The notes under the pieces: model-generated
Told to the model about the DNA's origin: nothing
What the model saw: the letters and a program-made list of their open reading frames with translations, nothing else
Databases searched by the model: none
Assembly (NCBI GenBank): GCA_028293365.1
Contig: JAQGOX010000050.1
Location: 1 to 13,870 of the forward strand
Reading direction: 5' to 3'
DNA length: 13,870 bases
Source of the DNA: Verrucomicrobiales bacterium
GTDB lineage: Bacteria > Verrucomicrobiota > Verrucomicrobiia > Limisphaerales > SXQI01
Part shown: positions 1 to 5,751 of the stretch, one piece after another
Numbering within the stretch: position 1 is the stretch's first letter
Layout of the letters: each line of letters starts with the position of its first letter
Translations under genes and position numbers: made by a program

Positions 1-175
1 TAAAGAGCAAGTGAACCAGGACATGCACCGTACCGGGGGCCCAAAAACGGGCGGCTCGAACTTCGCCATGGTGGACGGGAGCGCCCGGTTGTTTCCGTAT
101 GGCGGTTCTGTGCGGCCGGTTAACCTCTGGGCGGTGACTGAATTGTGGCGCGCGGCACCGGTTACGTTGCCTTAA
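1..175 (+). CDS. Pseudopilin-like protein (H-X9-DG type), C-terminal end only
   Basis: The reading frame enters from the left edge and gives 57 complete residues before TAA at 173-175. The visible tail has a His at residue 9, then NFAMVDGSARLF (20-31) and NLWAVTELWR (41-50). This resembles the C-terminus of the secreted pseudopilin-like proteins with an N-terminal prepilin cleavage/methylation motif and a C-terminal H-X-DG region that are abundant in Verrucomicrobiota and Planctomycetota. Here the His-to-DG spacing is 15 rather than 9 because of a Gly-rich GGPKTGG insert, as I recall for other Verrucomicrobia members. Such proteins are thought to pass through a type IV pilus/type II secretion-like machinery; their individual roles are unknown. 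The N-terminus, where the prepilin motif would confirm the family, lies outside the window. A terminator-like hairpin follows at 199-221. Confidence 0.72.
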   Translation, partial: KEQVNQDMHRTGGPKTGGSNFAMVDGSARLFPYGGSVRPVNLWAVTELWRAAPVTLP

Positions 176-198
176 ATGCTGATAAAGAAATGGGATCG

Positions 199-221
199 AA
201 TGGCCAGGTTGCGCCATTTTT
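199..221 (+). terminator. Probable intrinsic terminator after the pseudopilin-like gene
   Basis: Six-base stem AATGGC (199-204) pairs with GCCATT (213-218) around an 8-base loop, and a run of five T covers 217-221. It starts 23 bases after the stop at 175 and ends well before the next gene. The stem is short and only half GC, so termination may be partial. Confidence 0.45.
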
Positions 222-293
222 GCAAACGCGTGGGTCGATTGGAATTAAAAGTTTCGTGCGAATGCCTGCTATTTTGGGGTGAAATTTGACCTT

Positions 294-2348
294 ATGCTGC
301 GAATAGTAGCGTTCTTTCTTTTGGCCTCGGTCGCTGTTGGGGCGCGAGCTGAGTCCGCGCCCGTGATTATAAATGAGCTCATGTACCATCCTCCCGGCGA
401 CCAGGAAGCGTTGCAATATATTGAACTTTTAAATAGGGGCGATAGTTCTGTTGATTTGTCCGGCTGGAGCTTCGCGCACGGTGTAAAGTTTGCGTTTCCG
501 CAGAAGACGGTCTTGCCAGGACACGGTTTTCTGGTGGTCTGCCGAAATCTGAAAGCCTTTCGAGCAGCCTATAAAATCGAAGGGTTGGTTTTGGGGGATT
601 TTACGGGCAAGTTGAGTCACCACGGAGCGAAAGTCGAACTTGTTAATTCCGCAAATCAGGTCGTCGAGAGCTTTAAATATTCCGATCAGGCTCCGTGGCC
701 AGGCGCGGCGGATGGATATTCGAATTCACTGGAACGCATCTGTCCAACTGCATCCCCTGAGAGCCCCTATAATTGGGCTTCATCCGAGATTGGGAAGGCC
801 AAAGGGTCGCTGGGCGGGTCTCCTGGAAAAGTAAATTCTTGTTATTCTCCCGAGTCGCTTCCGGTTGTAAAAGTGGTAATGGCGGAAAGCTGCGTTTCCC
901 CGGGCGAAGCGATCCGGGTTTCGGCTACCATTACCAGTGAAAATCCGATTGAAAACGCAGTGCTTCATTACACGTTTGGAGCTGGGCCAAAACGCGCGCG
1001 CTCTAACAATATTCCAATGCATCGGATTTCCGGAGATGCTCGATCGGGCCAATATGAAGCGACGATCCCACCTGGAGAGGAAGGTGATTTAATTCGATTC
1101 ACAATCGAAGCGAGTGCACATAATGGCATCTCGCGTATTGAACCGGCGGTTCATGAGCCGCGTCCGGCCTTTTCGATTTATGTGACCGCTCCTAAATCTC
1201 GGGGACGAATTCCCCGGGTCGCCCTTTTGAATGTCGGAAACACCAGGAACGGCGGTGCGAAGTTTCGGCCGCCGCTGGAAGCAGATTCAAAATTCGGATA
1301 TAACGCGCTGATTTATATTCCGCCGAGCGGAAAAATCGAGGTGTTTGATTTTGTCCAGGTGCGTGGCAGAGCAGGAGGTTGGAAGGTTCATTTCAATAAA
1401 GATCGATTGTTGGACGGGATGAGCGAACTGAATGTGATCTTCGAAGGTCCTGAACGTTGGGTCCTCTCGGAGCATCTTGCCTACCAGTTATACCAGATGG
1501 CAGGCCTGAAGCCAGAAAAGAGCGGACACTTTCGCTTGTCCGTGGATGGCCGGTCCCTGGGATATTATTTGTTCGTGGAACAACCCAACAAAACCTTTCT
1601 CGCGCGCACGAAACGGAATGCCGATGCCAATGTTTACAAAATTATTTGGTACGCAAATGGCATTGTCGAAAAGCACGAAAAGAAGACCAATCGCACTGGG
1701 GGTTATGACGATATCGTCAGCGTCATCGAAAATCTGGATCGAAAAGCGGGACAGGCCCAATGGGAGTACATTAACCAGCAGTTTAATGTGGACGAGGTGG
1801 TCAATTATTTCGCGATCAACATGTGCATTCAGAATTGGGACGGCTTTTTTAATAACTATTTTGCCTATCACGACACGGCGCCGGGTGGAAAGTGGGAGAT
1901 GATTCCCTGGGATGAAGACAAAACATGGGGCGATTACGATGGTGCATCGAGTTCCTATGACTGGTACACGATGCCTTTGACCACAGGCATGAATGGGGAT
2001 TCTCCATCCAAAAAATGGGGTTTCTTCGGCCAGCAGGGACTTTTCGGCGGGCAGGGGTGGTGGCGTCCTCCGGGACCATTCTCCGGTCCGTTACTGGCAA
2101 ATCCTTTCTTCCGTAAAAAGCTCGAGACGCGTCTCAAGGAAATCTGCACCACGGTCTTTACTCCAGAACAATTTGGTCCCGTTATCCAAACATTACAGGA
2201 CCAGCTTCGACCTGAAGTCGGATTGCGTGCACAGGCGCGAGGAGAGAACATTCAGGACGCGTTAAGGACTTTTGATGAGCACATCGAGTCATTTCGTCGC
2301 CAGGTGGTTAACCGGCGAAAATTTCTTCTTCAGCAATTACCAAACTGA
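294..2348 (+). CDS. Secreted lamin-tail domain / CotH kinase-family protein
   Basis: The 684-residue product starts with a signal peptide (hydrophobic core about 4-15, probable cleavage after ARA at 17-19). A lamin-tail (LTD) beta-sandwich follows at about 22-135, with INELMYHPPG, EYIEL-like QYIELLNRG and LSGWSF. A linker of beta-rich sequence leads to a CotH-type domain at about 330-560. In that domain VRGRAGGWK (356-364), LGYYLFVEQPNKTFL (422-436), NWDGFFNNYFAY (514-525) and IPWDEDKTWG (537-546) match the conserved CotH motifs. The Asp in NWD and those in WDED are the expected catalytic and metal-binding acids. CotH of Bacillus is an atypical kinase that phosphorylates spore-coat proteins; the substrate in a non-sporulating bacterium is unknown, so kinase activity here is inference. 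A Gly/Trp/Phe-rich stretch at 572-600 is unusual. ATG 294 is preferred because GGGGTGA (276-282) lies 11 bases upstream; an in-frame GTG at 279 would add five residues. Confidence 0.88.
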   Translation: MLRIVAFFLLASVAVGARAESAPVIINELMYHPPGDQEALQYIELLNRGDSSVDLSGWSFAHGVKFAFPQKTVLPGHGFLVVCRNLKAFRAAYKIEGLVLGDFTGKLSHHGAKVELVNSANQVVESFKYSDQAPWPGAADGYSNSLERICPTASPESPYNWASSEIGKAKGSLGGSPGKVNSCYSPESLPVVKVVMAESCVSPGEAIRVSATITSENPIENAVLHYTFGAGPKRARSNNIPMHRISGDARSGQYEATIPPGEEGDLIRFTIEASAHNGISRIEPAVHEPRPAFSIYVTAPKSRGRIPRVALLNVGNTRNGGAKFRPPLEADSKFGYNALIYIPPSGKIEVFDFVQVRGRAGGWKVHFNKDRLLDGMSELNVIFEGPERWVLSEHLAYQLYQMAGLKPEKSGHFRLSVDGRSLGYYLFVEQPNKTFLARTKRNADANVYKIIWYANGIVEKHEKKTNRTGGYDDIVSVIENLDRKAGQAQWEYINQQFNVDEVVNYFAINMCIQNWDGFFNNYFAYHDTAPGGKWEMIPWDEDKTWGDYDGASSSYDWYTMPLTTGMNGDSPSKKWGFFGQQGLFGGQGWWRPPGPFSGPLLANPFFRKKLETRLKEICTTVFTPEQFGPVIQTLQDQLRPEVGLRAQARGENIQDALRTFDEHIESFRRQVVNRRKFLLQQLPN

Positions 2349-2390
2349 GATTGCAGACGATTCGCAGGCGATTAATTTCAGCGTGCCCAC

Positions 2391-2413
2391 CCGGGCGCCT
2401 CAAGCAAGCCCGG
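2391..2413 (+). terminator. GC stem-loop downstream of the CotH gene, weak terminator candidate
   Basis: CCGGGC (2391-2396) pairs with GCCCGG (2408-2413) around an 11-base loop, beginning 43 bases after the stop at 2348. There is no T run after it, so it does not meet the intrinsic-terminator pattern. The rest of 2349-2633 shows no coding signal I can support. Confidence 0.2.
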
Positions 2414-2593
2414 AAACTTCGCGCTCCAGAGTGGAATCTTGCACCCCAACTCATTATGCGAATTGCGACTTGACCCACTACTCGGGAAACGGAAGGTTTG
2501 CGGATGTTGAATAAATCAACGGTAAACCGGCCTCTATTATCAGCCCGCAATTGCGCGACCGCGTTTCGCTTGTATTTCACGGCAACCTCCTGG

Positions 2594-2620
2594 TAACGGC
2601 GGTTCTTCAGCGCCGCCTTA
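2594..2620 (+). promoter_or_regulatory. Inverted repeat abutting the ribosome-binding region of the MFS gene
   Basis: GGCGG (2598-2602) pairs with CCGCC (2613-2617), and TAA (2594-2596) with TTA (2618-2620) across a single bulged C at 2597, giving an eight-pair stem around a 10-base loop. It ends 13 bases before the ATG and touches the weak Shine-Dalgarno AAAGAG (2620-2625). It could act as an operator or an mRNA structure limiting translation; no T run supports termination. The function is inference. Confidence 0.3.
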
Positions 2621-2633
2621 AAGAGCGAAACCT

Positions 2634-3869
2634 ATGTCCCACCCGAGCCGCATTCGATTGCCAATTATTCTCATTTTGGGAGCGCTTTCGACAATCAGTC
2701 CGTTGGCCATCGATATGTATTTGCCGGCGTTTCCGGGGATTGCTGCGGCACTCCACACTTCGACCGCTAAAATTTCACTTTCGATTTCCAGCTATTTTGT
2801 CGGGATCGCCGCCGGTCAGCTTTTTTACGGTCCGTTGTTGGATCGGTTTGGGCGGAAGCTCCCGCTCTATTGCGGGTTGGTGTTATTTATCGTTGCCTCT
2901 CTGCTCTGCCTGGCCTCTCGAACTGTGGATTGGTTGGTGGCCATGCGCTTTCTGCAAGCGCTTGGAGGATGCGCGGCACAGGTTGCTGCGATGGCGATGG
3001 TGCGCGATTTTTTTCCAGTTCACGAAACGGCCAGGATTATTTCGTTGCTGATTCTAATCCTTGGGGTATCGCCGTTGCTGGCTCCGACGGTCGGCGGTTT
3101 CGTGGCAGTTCATCTTGGGTGGCAGTGGGTGTTTATCGTGCTGGCTTTGTTCGCGTTCCTGGTACTTGCGGTTTGCTGGAGATGGTTGCCGGAAGGACAT
3201 CCGCCCGATCCCAGCGTATCGCTTCGGCTGAAGCCGATAGTAGGAAACTTCTCTGATGTTTTAAAGGAGCGGCAATTCCTCACTTATGCGTTGTCTGGCG
3301 CATTTGCATTTTCGGGATTGCTGGTCTATGTGGCTGGTTCACCGATTATCTTCATGGAGGCATTCCACGTGAGTGCCGCGACTTTCGGAGCTATTTTCGC
3401 AGGGTTATCGGTCGGTTTTATTGGCAGCAACCAGGTCAATGTCCTGTTGCTGCGCAAATTTTCGAGCGAACAAATCTTTCGTGCCGCCCTGTGGGTGCAG
3501 TGTCCGGCCGCTTTGCTGTTTTTAATCGGCACGATTTACGGTTGGTTTGGGTTGGTGACGACGCTCGTCCTGCTTTTTATCACGTTATCGAGTCTGGGGC
3601 TCGCCTACCCAAACGCTGCGGCATTGGCGATGGCGCCGTTTGATCGAAATATTGGCAGCGCCTCCGCAATGCTTGGATTTCTGCAAATCGGGGTTTCCAG
3701 CATTGCCTCGGCGAGCATCGGCATTTTTGATTCTCATTCCATGATGCCGGTCGCATTGATTCTGGCCGCAACCTCATGGATCGGAATGGCAATTCTGGCC
3801 ATCGGGCGGCGAAGTATCATCCGGCTGCGTTTTCTGGAGGAAAGTGGCGCGATCCCGCTTCCGCATTAA
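2634..3869 (+). CDS. Bcr/CflA-family multidrug efflux transporter (MFS)
   Basis: This 411-residue inner-membrane protein has about twelve hydrophobic helices and is the usual length for drug:proton antiporters of the Bcr/CflA family. Family marks are AIDMYLPAFP in the first helix (25-34), motif A GPLLDRFGRK between helices 2 and 3 (66-75), RFLQALGG in helix 4 (105-112), the motif C-like GVSPLLAPTVGG in helix 5 (144-155) and the late YPNAAALAMAPF followed by GSASAMLGFLQ (325-351). Members export compounds such as bicyclomycin, chloramphenicol or sulfonamides using the proton gradient; the substrate cannot be read from the sequence. ATG 2634 puts the first helix right after a short basic tail, and AAAGAG lies 8 bases upstream. 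It follows the CotH gene on the same strand after 285 bases, so it probably has its own control. Confidence 0.93.
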   Translation: MSHPSRIRLPIILILGALSTISPLAIDMYLPAFPGIAAALHTSTAKISLSISSYFVGIAAGQLFYGPLLDRFGRKLPLYCGLVLFIVASLLCLASRTVDWLVAMRFLQALGGCAAQVAAMAMVRDFFPVHETARIISLLILILGVSPLLAPTVGGFVAVHLGWQWVFIVLALFAFLVLAVCWRWLPEGHPPDPSVSLRLKPIVGNFSDVLKERQFLTYALSGAFAFSGLLVYVAGSPIIFMEAFHVSAATFGAIFAGLSVGFIGSNQVNVLLLRKFSSEQIFRAALWVQCPAALLFLIGTIYGWFGLVTTLVLLFITLSSLGLAYPNAAALAMAPFDRNIGSASAMLGFLQIGVSSIASASIGIFDSHSMMPVALILAATSWIGMAILAIGRRSIIRLRFLEESGAIPLPH

Positions 3870-3966
3870 CGCAAGAAGGATCATCGGATGCAGCATTCAG
3901 CGACGATAGTGTGACTCCGATGCGGGATGGAGCGCGGCGATTTATTACTGGGGTCTAGAGATAAGC

Positions 3967-3989
3967 GCCAAAATCGTCGATCCTTTGGC
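3967..3989 (+). terminator. Weak terminator candidate after the MFS gene
   Basis: GCCAAA (3967-3972) pairs with TTTGGC (3984-3989) around an 11-base loop. TTTT follows only at 3997-4000, seven bases beyond the stem, so the fit is poor. It lies about 100 bases past the MFS stop, in the gap between two convergent genes, where a terminator would be expected. Confidence 0.25.
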
Positions 3990-4079
3990 CTGCTGGTTTT
4001 ATTGCTCGCTCGTCACAGGCCGCTGCGATGGTACTCCTTGCTGAGGTCGCGCCAGCAGCCCAAATTGCCAGTCGATTCC

Positions 4080-4097
4080 GTCGCTTTTTCCCGCGAC
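4080..4097 (-). terminator. Stem-loop just after the stop of the Ala-repeat protein gene
   Basis: On the minus strand GTCGC and GCGAC (plus-strand 4093-4097 and 4080-4084) form a five-pair stem around GGGAAAAA, starting seven bases beyond the TAG at 4104-4106. There is no U tract after it. It may only protect the mRNA 3' end. Confidence 0.25.
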
Positions 4098-4103
4098 CCG
4101 GCA

Positions 4104-4691
4104 CTAGCGCGGCTTCGAATAATCTTTTGGCTGCGGGGTCGAGGCAGTATTTGGCTTCGTCGAAGGGAACGTGCCGTCACCCTTGCCGCCGTTCTCTTGA
4201 TTAATCGGCTTCTCGTCAGAAGTGATAGTGCCGCTTGAGGGACCACCCGAGTTCGCCTCACCGCGGCTAAATGGACTTAAAGTCTGGCTCACAGCCATCT
4301 GGATATCTGCCGCTTTCGTCGGGGCAGCAAGAGAAGCTGCCTCAATGATATGGGACGCCTCAGAATGGGAAAGTTCGGCGGCAGCAGCGGCGACGACCGC
4401 CGCCACTTCCGGAACCGCCTTGGAGACCGTAGCTACGACCGCGGATGCACTGGTTTTATGGCGGAATACGATCGCGCGCACTGCTGTTACTGCGACGATT
4501 TCACGATCTTGTTTTTCAGCATGTAAAATAAGTTCCACTGCTTTCGATCCCATTTCGGGAACGGGAACACTTGTGACAGCCGTGCGAACTGCTTTTGCCT
4601 GGATGGGGGTTAACGCAAAGGTCGATGTCCCTGCGAACATCGAAAGTGCGAGGAGCACTGCGTAACGCGGCACCAATTGATTCGTATTCAT
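4104..4691 (-). CDS. Secreted Ala-rich protein with 15-residue tandem repeats, unknown function
   Basis: I do not recognise a named family. The 195-residue product begins with a clear signal peptide (NQLVPRY, then hydrophobic 11-20, probable cleavage near STFA at 23-26). The mature part holds five consecutive 15-residue units at 67-141, each starting with Ala and carrying small or aliphatic residues at positions 7-9, which predicts an array of short helices. A low-complexity tail rich in Gly, Ser, Thr, Pro and Lys (142-195) follows. Export to the periplasm or outside is inferred from the signal peptide. ATG 4691 is chosen because it places the signal peptide at the N-terminus; the frame stays open upstream to another ATG at 4850, which would bury it. 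The Shine-Dalgarno before 4691 is weak (GAAATTAAAAACT). Similar Ala/Val-rich secreted proteins occur in Verrucomicrobiota, from memory. The gene converges on the MFS gene and diverges from the beta-helix gene. Confidence 0.7.
   Translation of the reverse strand: MNTNQLVPRYAVLLALSMFAGTSTFALTPIQAKAVRTAVTSVPVPEMGSKAVELILHAEKQDREIVAVTAVRAIVFRHKTSASAVVATVSKAVPEVAAVVAAAAAELSHSEASHIIEAASLAAPTKAADIQMAVSQTLSPFSRGEANSGGPSSGTITSDEKPINQENGGKGDGTFPSTKPNTASTPQPKDYSKPR
4269..4493 (-). repeat. Five 15-residue (45-base) degenerate coding repeats
   Basis: Residues 67-81, 82-96, 97-111, 112-126 and 127-141 of the secreted protein align without gaps. Column 1 is Ala in all five, column 7 is Ala, Thr, Ala, Ala, Ala, and column 9 is Val, Ser, Ala, Ser, Ser. 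Units 82-96, 112-126 and 127-141 are the most alike (for example ASHIIEAASLAAPTK and AADIQMAVSQTLSPF). The DNA itself is diverged, so this is an old protein-level repeat rather than a recent tandem duplication. Confidence 0.6.
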
Positions 4692-4823
4692 AGTTTTTAA
4701 TTTCGGTTGAAAAACCTTGTCCGCTTTTGCGACGAAGCCGATGAATAGCCGTGGACTGTTGTGGAGACGGGAAAAGCAGCAGAGTTTCTCAGTAATCTGA
4801 GCATAAATCATTTCCAACTTGAA

Positions 4824-4844
4824 CGAATTTAAATAAAAAATTCG
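4824..4844 (-). other. AT-rich hairpin in the leader of the Ala-repeat gene
   Basis: CGAATTT (4824-4830) and AAATTCG (4838-4844) are perfect inverted copies, seven pairs around a 7-base loop. In the minus-strand transcript it comes about 25 nt after the predicted start, just after the purine run containing AAGGAG. It could stabilise the 5' end or influence ribosome entry. Confidence 0.3.
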
Positions 4845-4875
4845 AAGCATCTCCTTTCCCTTTCACCCAAATATC

Positions 4876-4903
4876 GTTCTAGACATTTCCCAACTGAAGT
4901 CAA
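4876..4903 (-). promoter_or_regulatory. Sigma70-type promoter for the Ala-repeat protein gene
   Basis: On the minus strand TTGACT (4898-4903, five of six to consensus) and TAGAAC (4876-4881, four of six) are separated by 16 bases. Transcription would begin near 4869, leaving a leader of about 178 nt before ATG 4691. Confidence 0.45.
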
Positions 4904-4914
4904 GCGTTTAGAAT
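4887..4914 (+). promoter_or_regulatory. Possible promoter for the beta-helix/dinG/Nudix operon
   Basis: TTCCCA (4887-4892, four of six) and TAGAAT (4909-4914, five of six) lie 16 bases apart, with a second -10-like TAAAAT at 4918-4923. It overlaps the leftward promoter, so the two could compete for polymerase. It is the best candidate in front of the gene at 5035 but is not strong. Confidence 0.25.
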
Positions 4915-5034
4915 TAATAAAATACGATTTGCCTGCATCGCGGCGCAAACTCGAAGGGCCGGCGGCCTCGACGGGTCAGAGACATCACGAAAATTGGAAA
5001 TTGCTCCTGAGGATAGATCCATTACGGTAGCCGA

Positions 5035-5724
5035 ATGTTTGCGCCATCTGAACTCTTTGACTTGTCTCAAACGGAGCATGCTTCAATTTTCGAAGGATCT
5101 CCCTACGCGTGGGAAGCATTGAAGAAAATCAAAGAGTATTTGCAGCGAAATCTAAAGCCAGCGCTGCATCATACTCTGGACGGTCGGGCGCATATTGGCG
5201 CGCAGGTTTTTATTGGCGAAGGTACCGTGGTCGAGGACGGAGCATACATCAAGGGGCCGGCAATCATTGGACGCAATTGTCGTGTTCGGCACAATGCCTA
5301 CATTCGCGAGGATGTAATCGTGGGGGATAACTGTGTTCTTGGAAATTCCTGCGAATTCAAGAATGTGTTCTTATTTAATAATGCCCAGGTCCCCCATTTC
5401 AGCTACGTGGGCGATTCAATTCTGGGTTATAAAGCGCATCTCGGGGCGGGAGCGACGATTTCCAACCTGAAGTTGATTCCTGAGAATATCTATCTTGAAA
5501 AGGAAGGAGTTCCTTTCGACACCGGGCTCCGCAAATTTGGTGCCCTGATCGGTGATAATACTGACATTGGCTGCAATGCTGTGCTTAATCCCGGGAGCAT
5601 CATTGGGCGCGGATCGGTTATTTATCCGAACGTTTCGTGGCGTGGAGTTCTGCCGTCGAACATGCTCGTGAAGAATAAGTGCCCGCAGGCGGTGGTAGTG
5701 CGGCGTCCCCGGGGAGTGGTATAG
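5035..5724 (+). CDS. GlmU-like left-handed beta-helix acyltransferase (no nucleotidyltransferase domain)
   Basis: The 229-residue protein has a helical N-terminus (LFDLSQTEHASIFEG, 7-21; WEALKKIKEYL) followed by hexapeptide repeats forming a left-handed beta-helix (about 52-205). CEFKNVFLFNNAQVPHFSYVGDS (106-128) continuing into LGAGATISNLKL (136-147) closely follows the acetyltransferase region of GlmU. His121 sits where GlmU has its catalytic His, and Arg84/Arg85 lie in the expected substrate-binding strand. GlmU makes UDP-GlcNAc with two domains; here the pyrophosphorylase domain is absent, so this may be only an acetyltransferase acting on a sugar phosphate or sugar nucleotide. The substrate is not known. 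The start at ATG 5035 has weak GGTAG 4 bases upstream. It is first of three closely spaced plus-strand genes; dinG begins 27 bases after its stop. Confidence 0.82.
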   Translation: MFAPSELFDLSQTEHASIFEGSPYAWEALKKIKEYLQRNLKPALHHTLDGRAHIGAQVFIGEGTVVEDGAYIKGPAIIGRNCRVRHNAYIREDVIVGDNCVLGNSCEFKNVFLFNNAQVPHFSYVGDSILGYKAHLGAGATISNLKLIPENIYLEKEGVPFDTGLRKFGALIGDNTDIGCNAVLNPGSIIGRGSVIYPNVSWRGVLPSNMLVKNKCPQAVVVRRPRGVV

Positions 5725-5751
5725 TCAGCCGATCGGGAAGATTTGCTCGCA

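Larger units (their letters stand above)
4692..5034. other. 343-base divergent intergenic region
   Basis: This region separates the minus-strand Ala-repeat gene from the plus-strand beta-helix gene. It contains a good sigma70-like promoter facing left (4876-4903), a weaker one facing right (4887-4914), an AT-rich patch at 4906-4924, a hairpin in the leftward leader (4824-4844) and a GGCCGGCGGCC palindrome (4957-4967) in the rightward leader. The leftward leader is about 178 nt. I see no separate gene, although the leader is open in frame with the repeat protein from 4850. Confidence 0.6.

Noticed and set aside
1488..1871. 127-codon ORF on the minus strand inside the CotH gene
   Set aside because: It lies entirely antisense to a clear protein-coding frame and its translation shows no recognisable motif.
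2551..3051. 166-codon plus-strand ORF overlapping the start of the MFS gene
   Set aside because: The overlapping MFS frame has all family motifs; this one is Arg/Trp/Cys-rich, typical of a shifted frame.
3882..3922. CATCGGA / TCCGATG inverted repeat after the MFS gene
   Set aside because: The 27-base loop and lack of a T run make it a poor terminator; it may be chance.
3927..4238. 103-codon plus-strand ORF between the convergent genes
   Set aside because: Very Arg/Leu-rich, no motif, no ribosome site, and it overlaps the 3' end of the Ala-repeat gene.
4222..4665. 147-codon plus-strand ORF opposite the Ala-repeat gene
   Set aside because: Its Ala/Thr-rich translation is the mirror of GC-rich Ala codons; only the minus frame has a signal peptide and a regular repeat.
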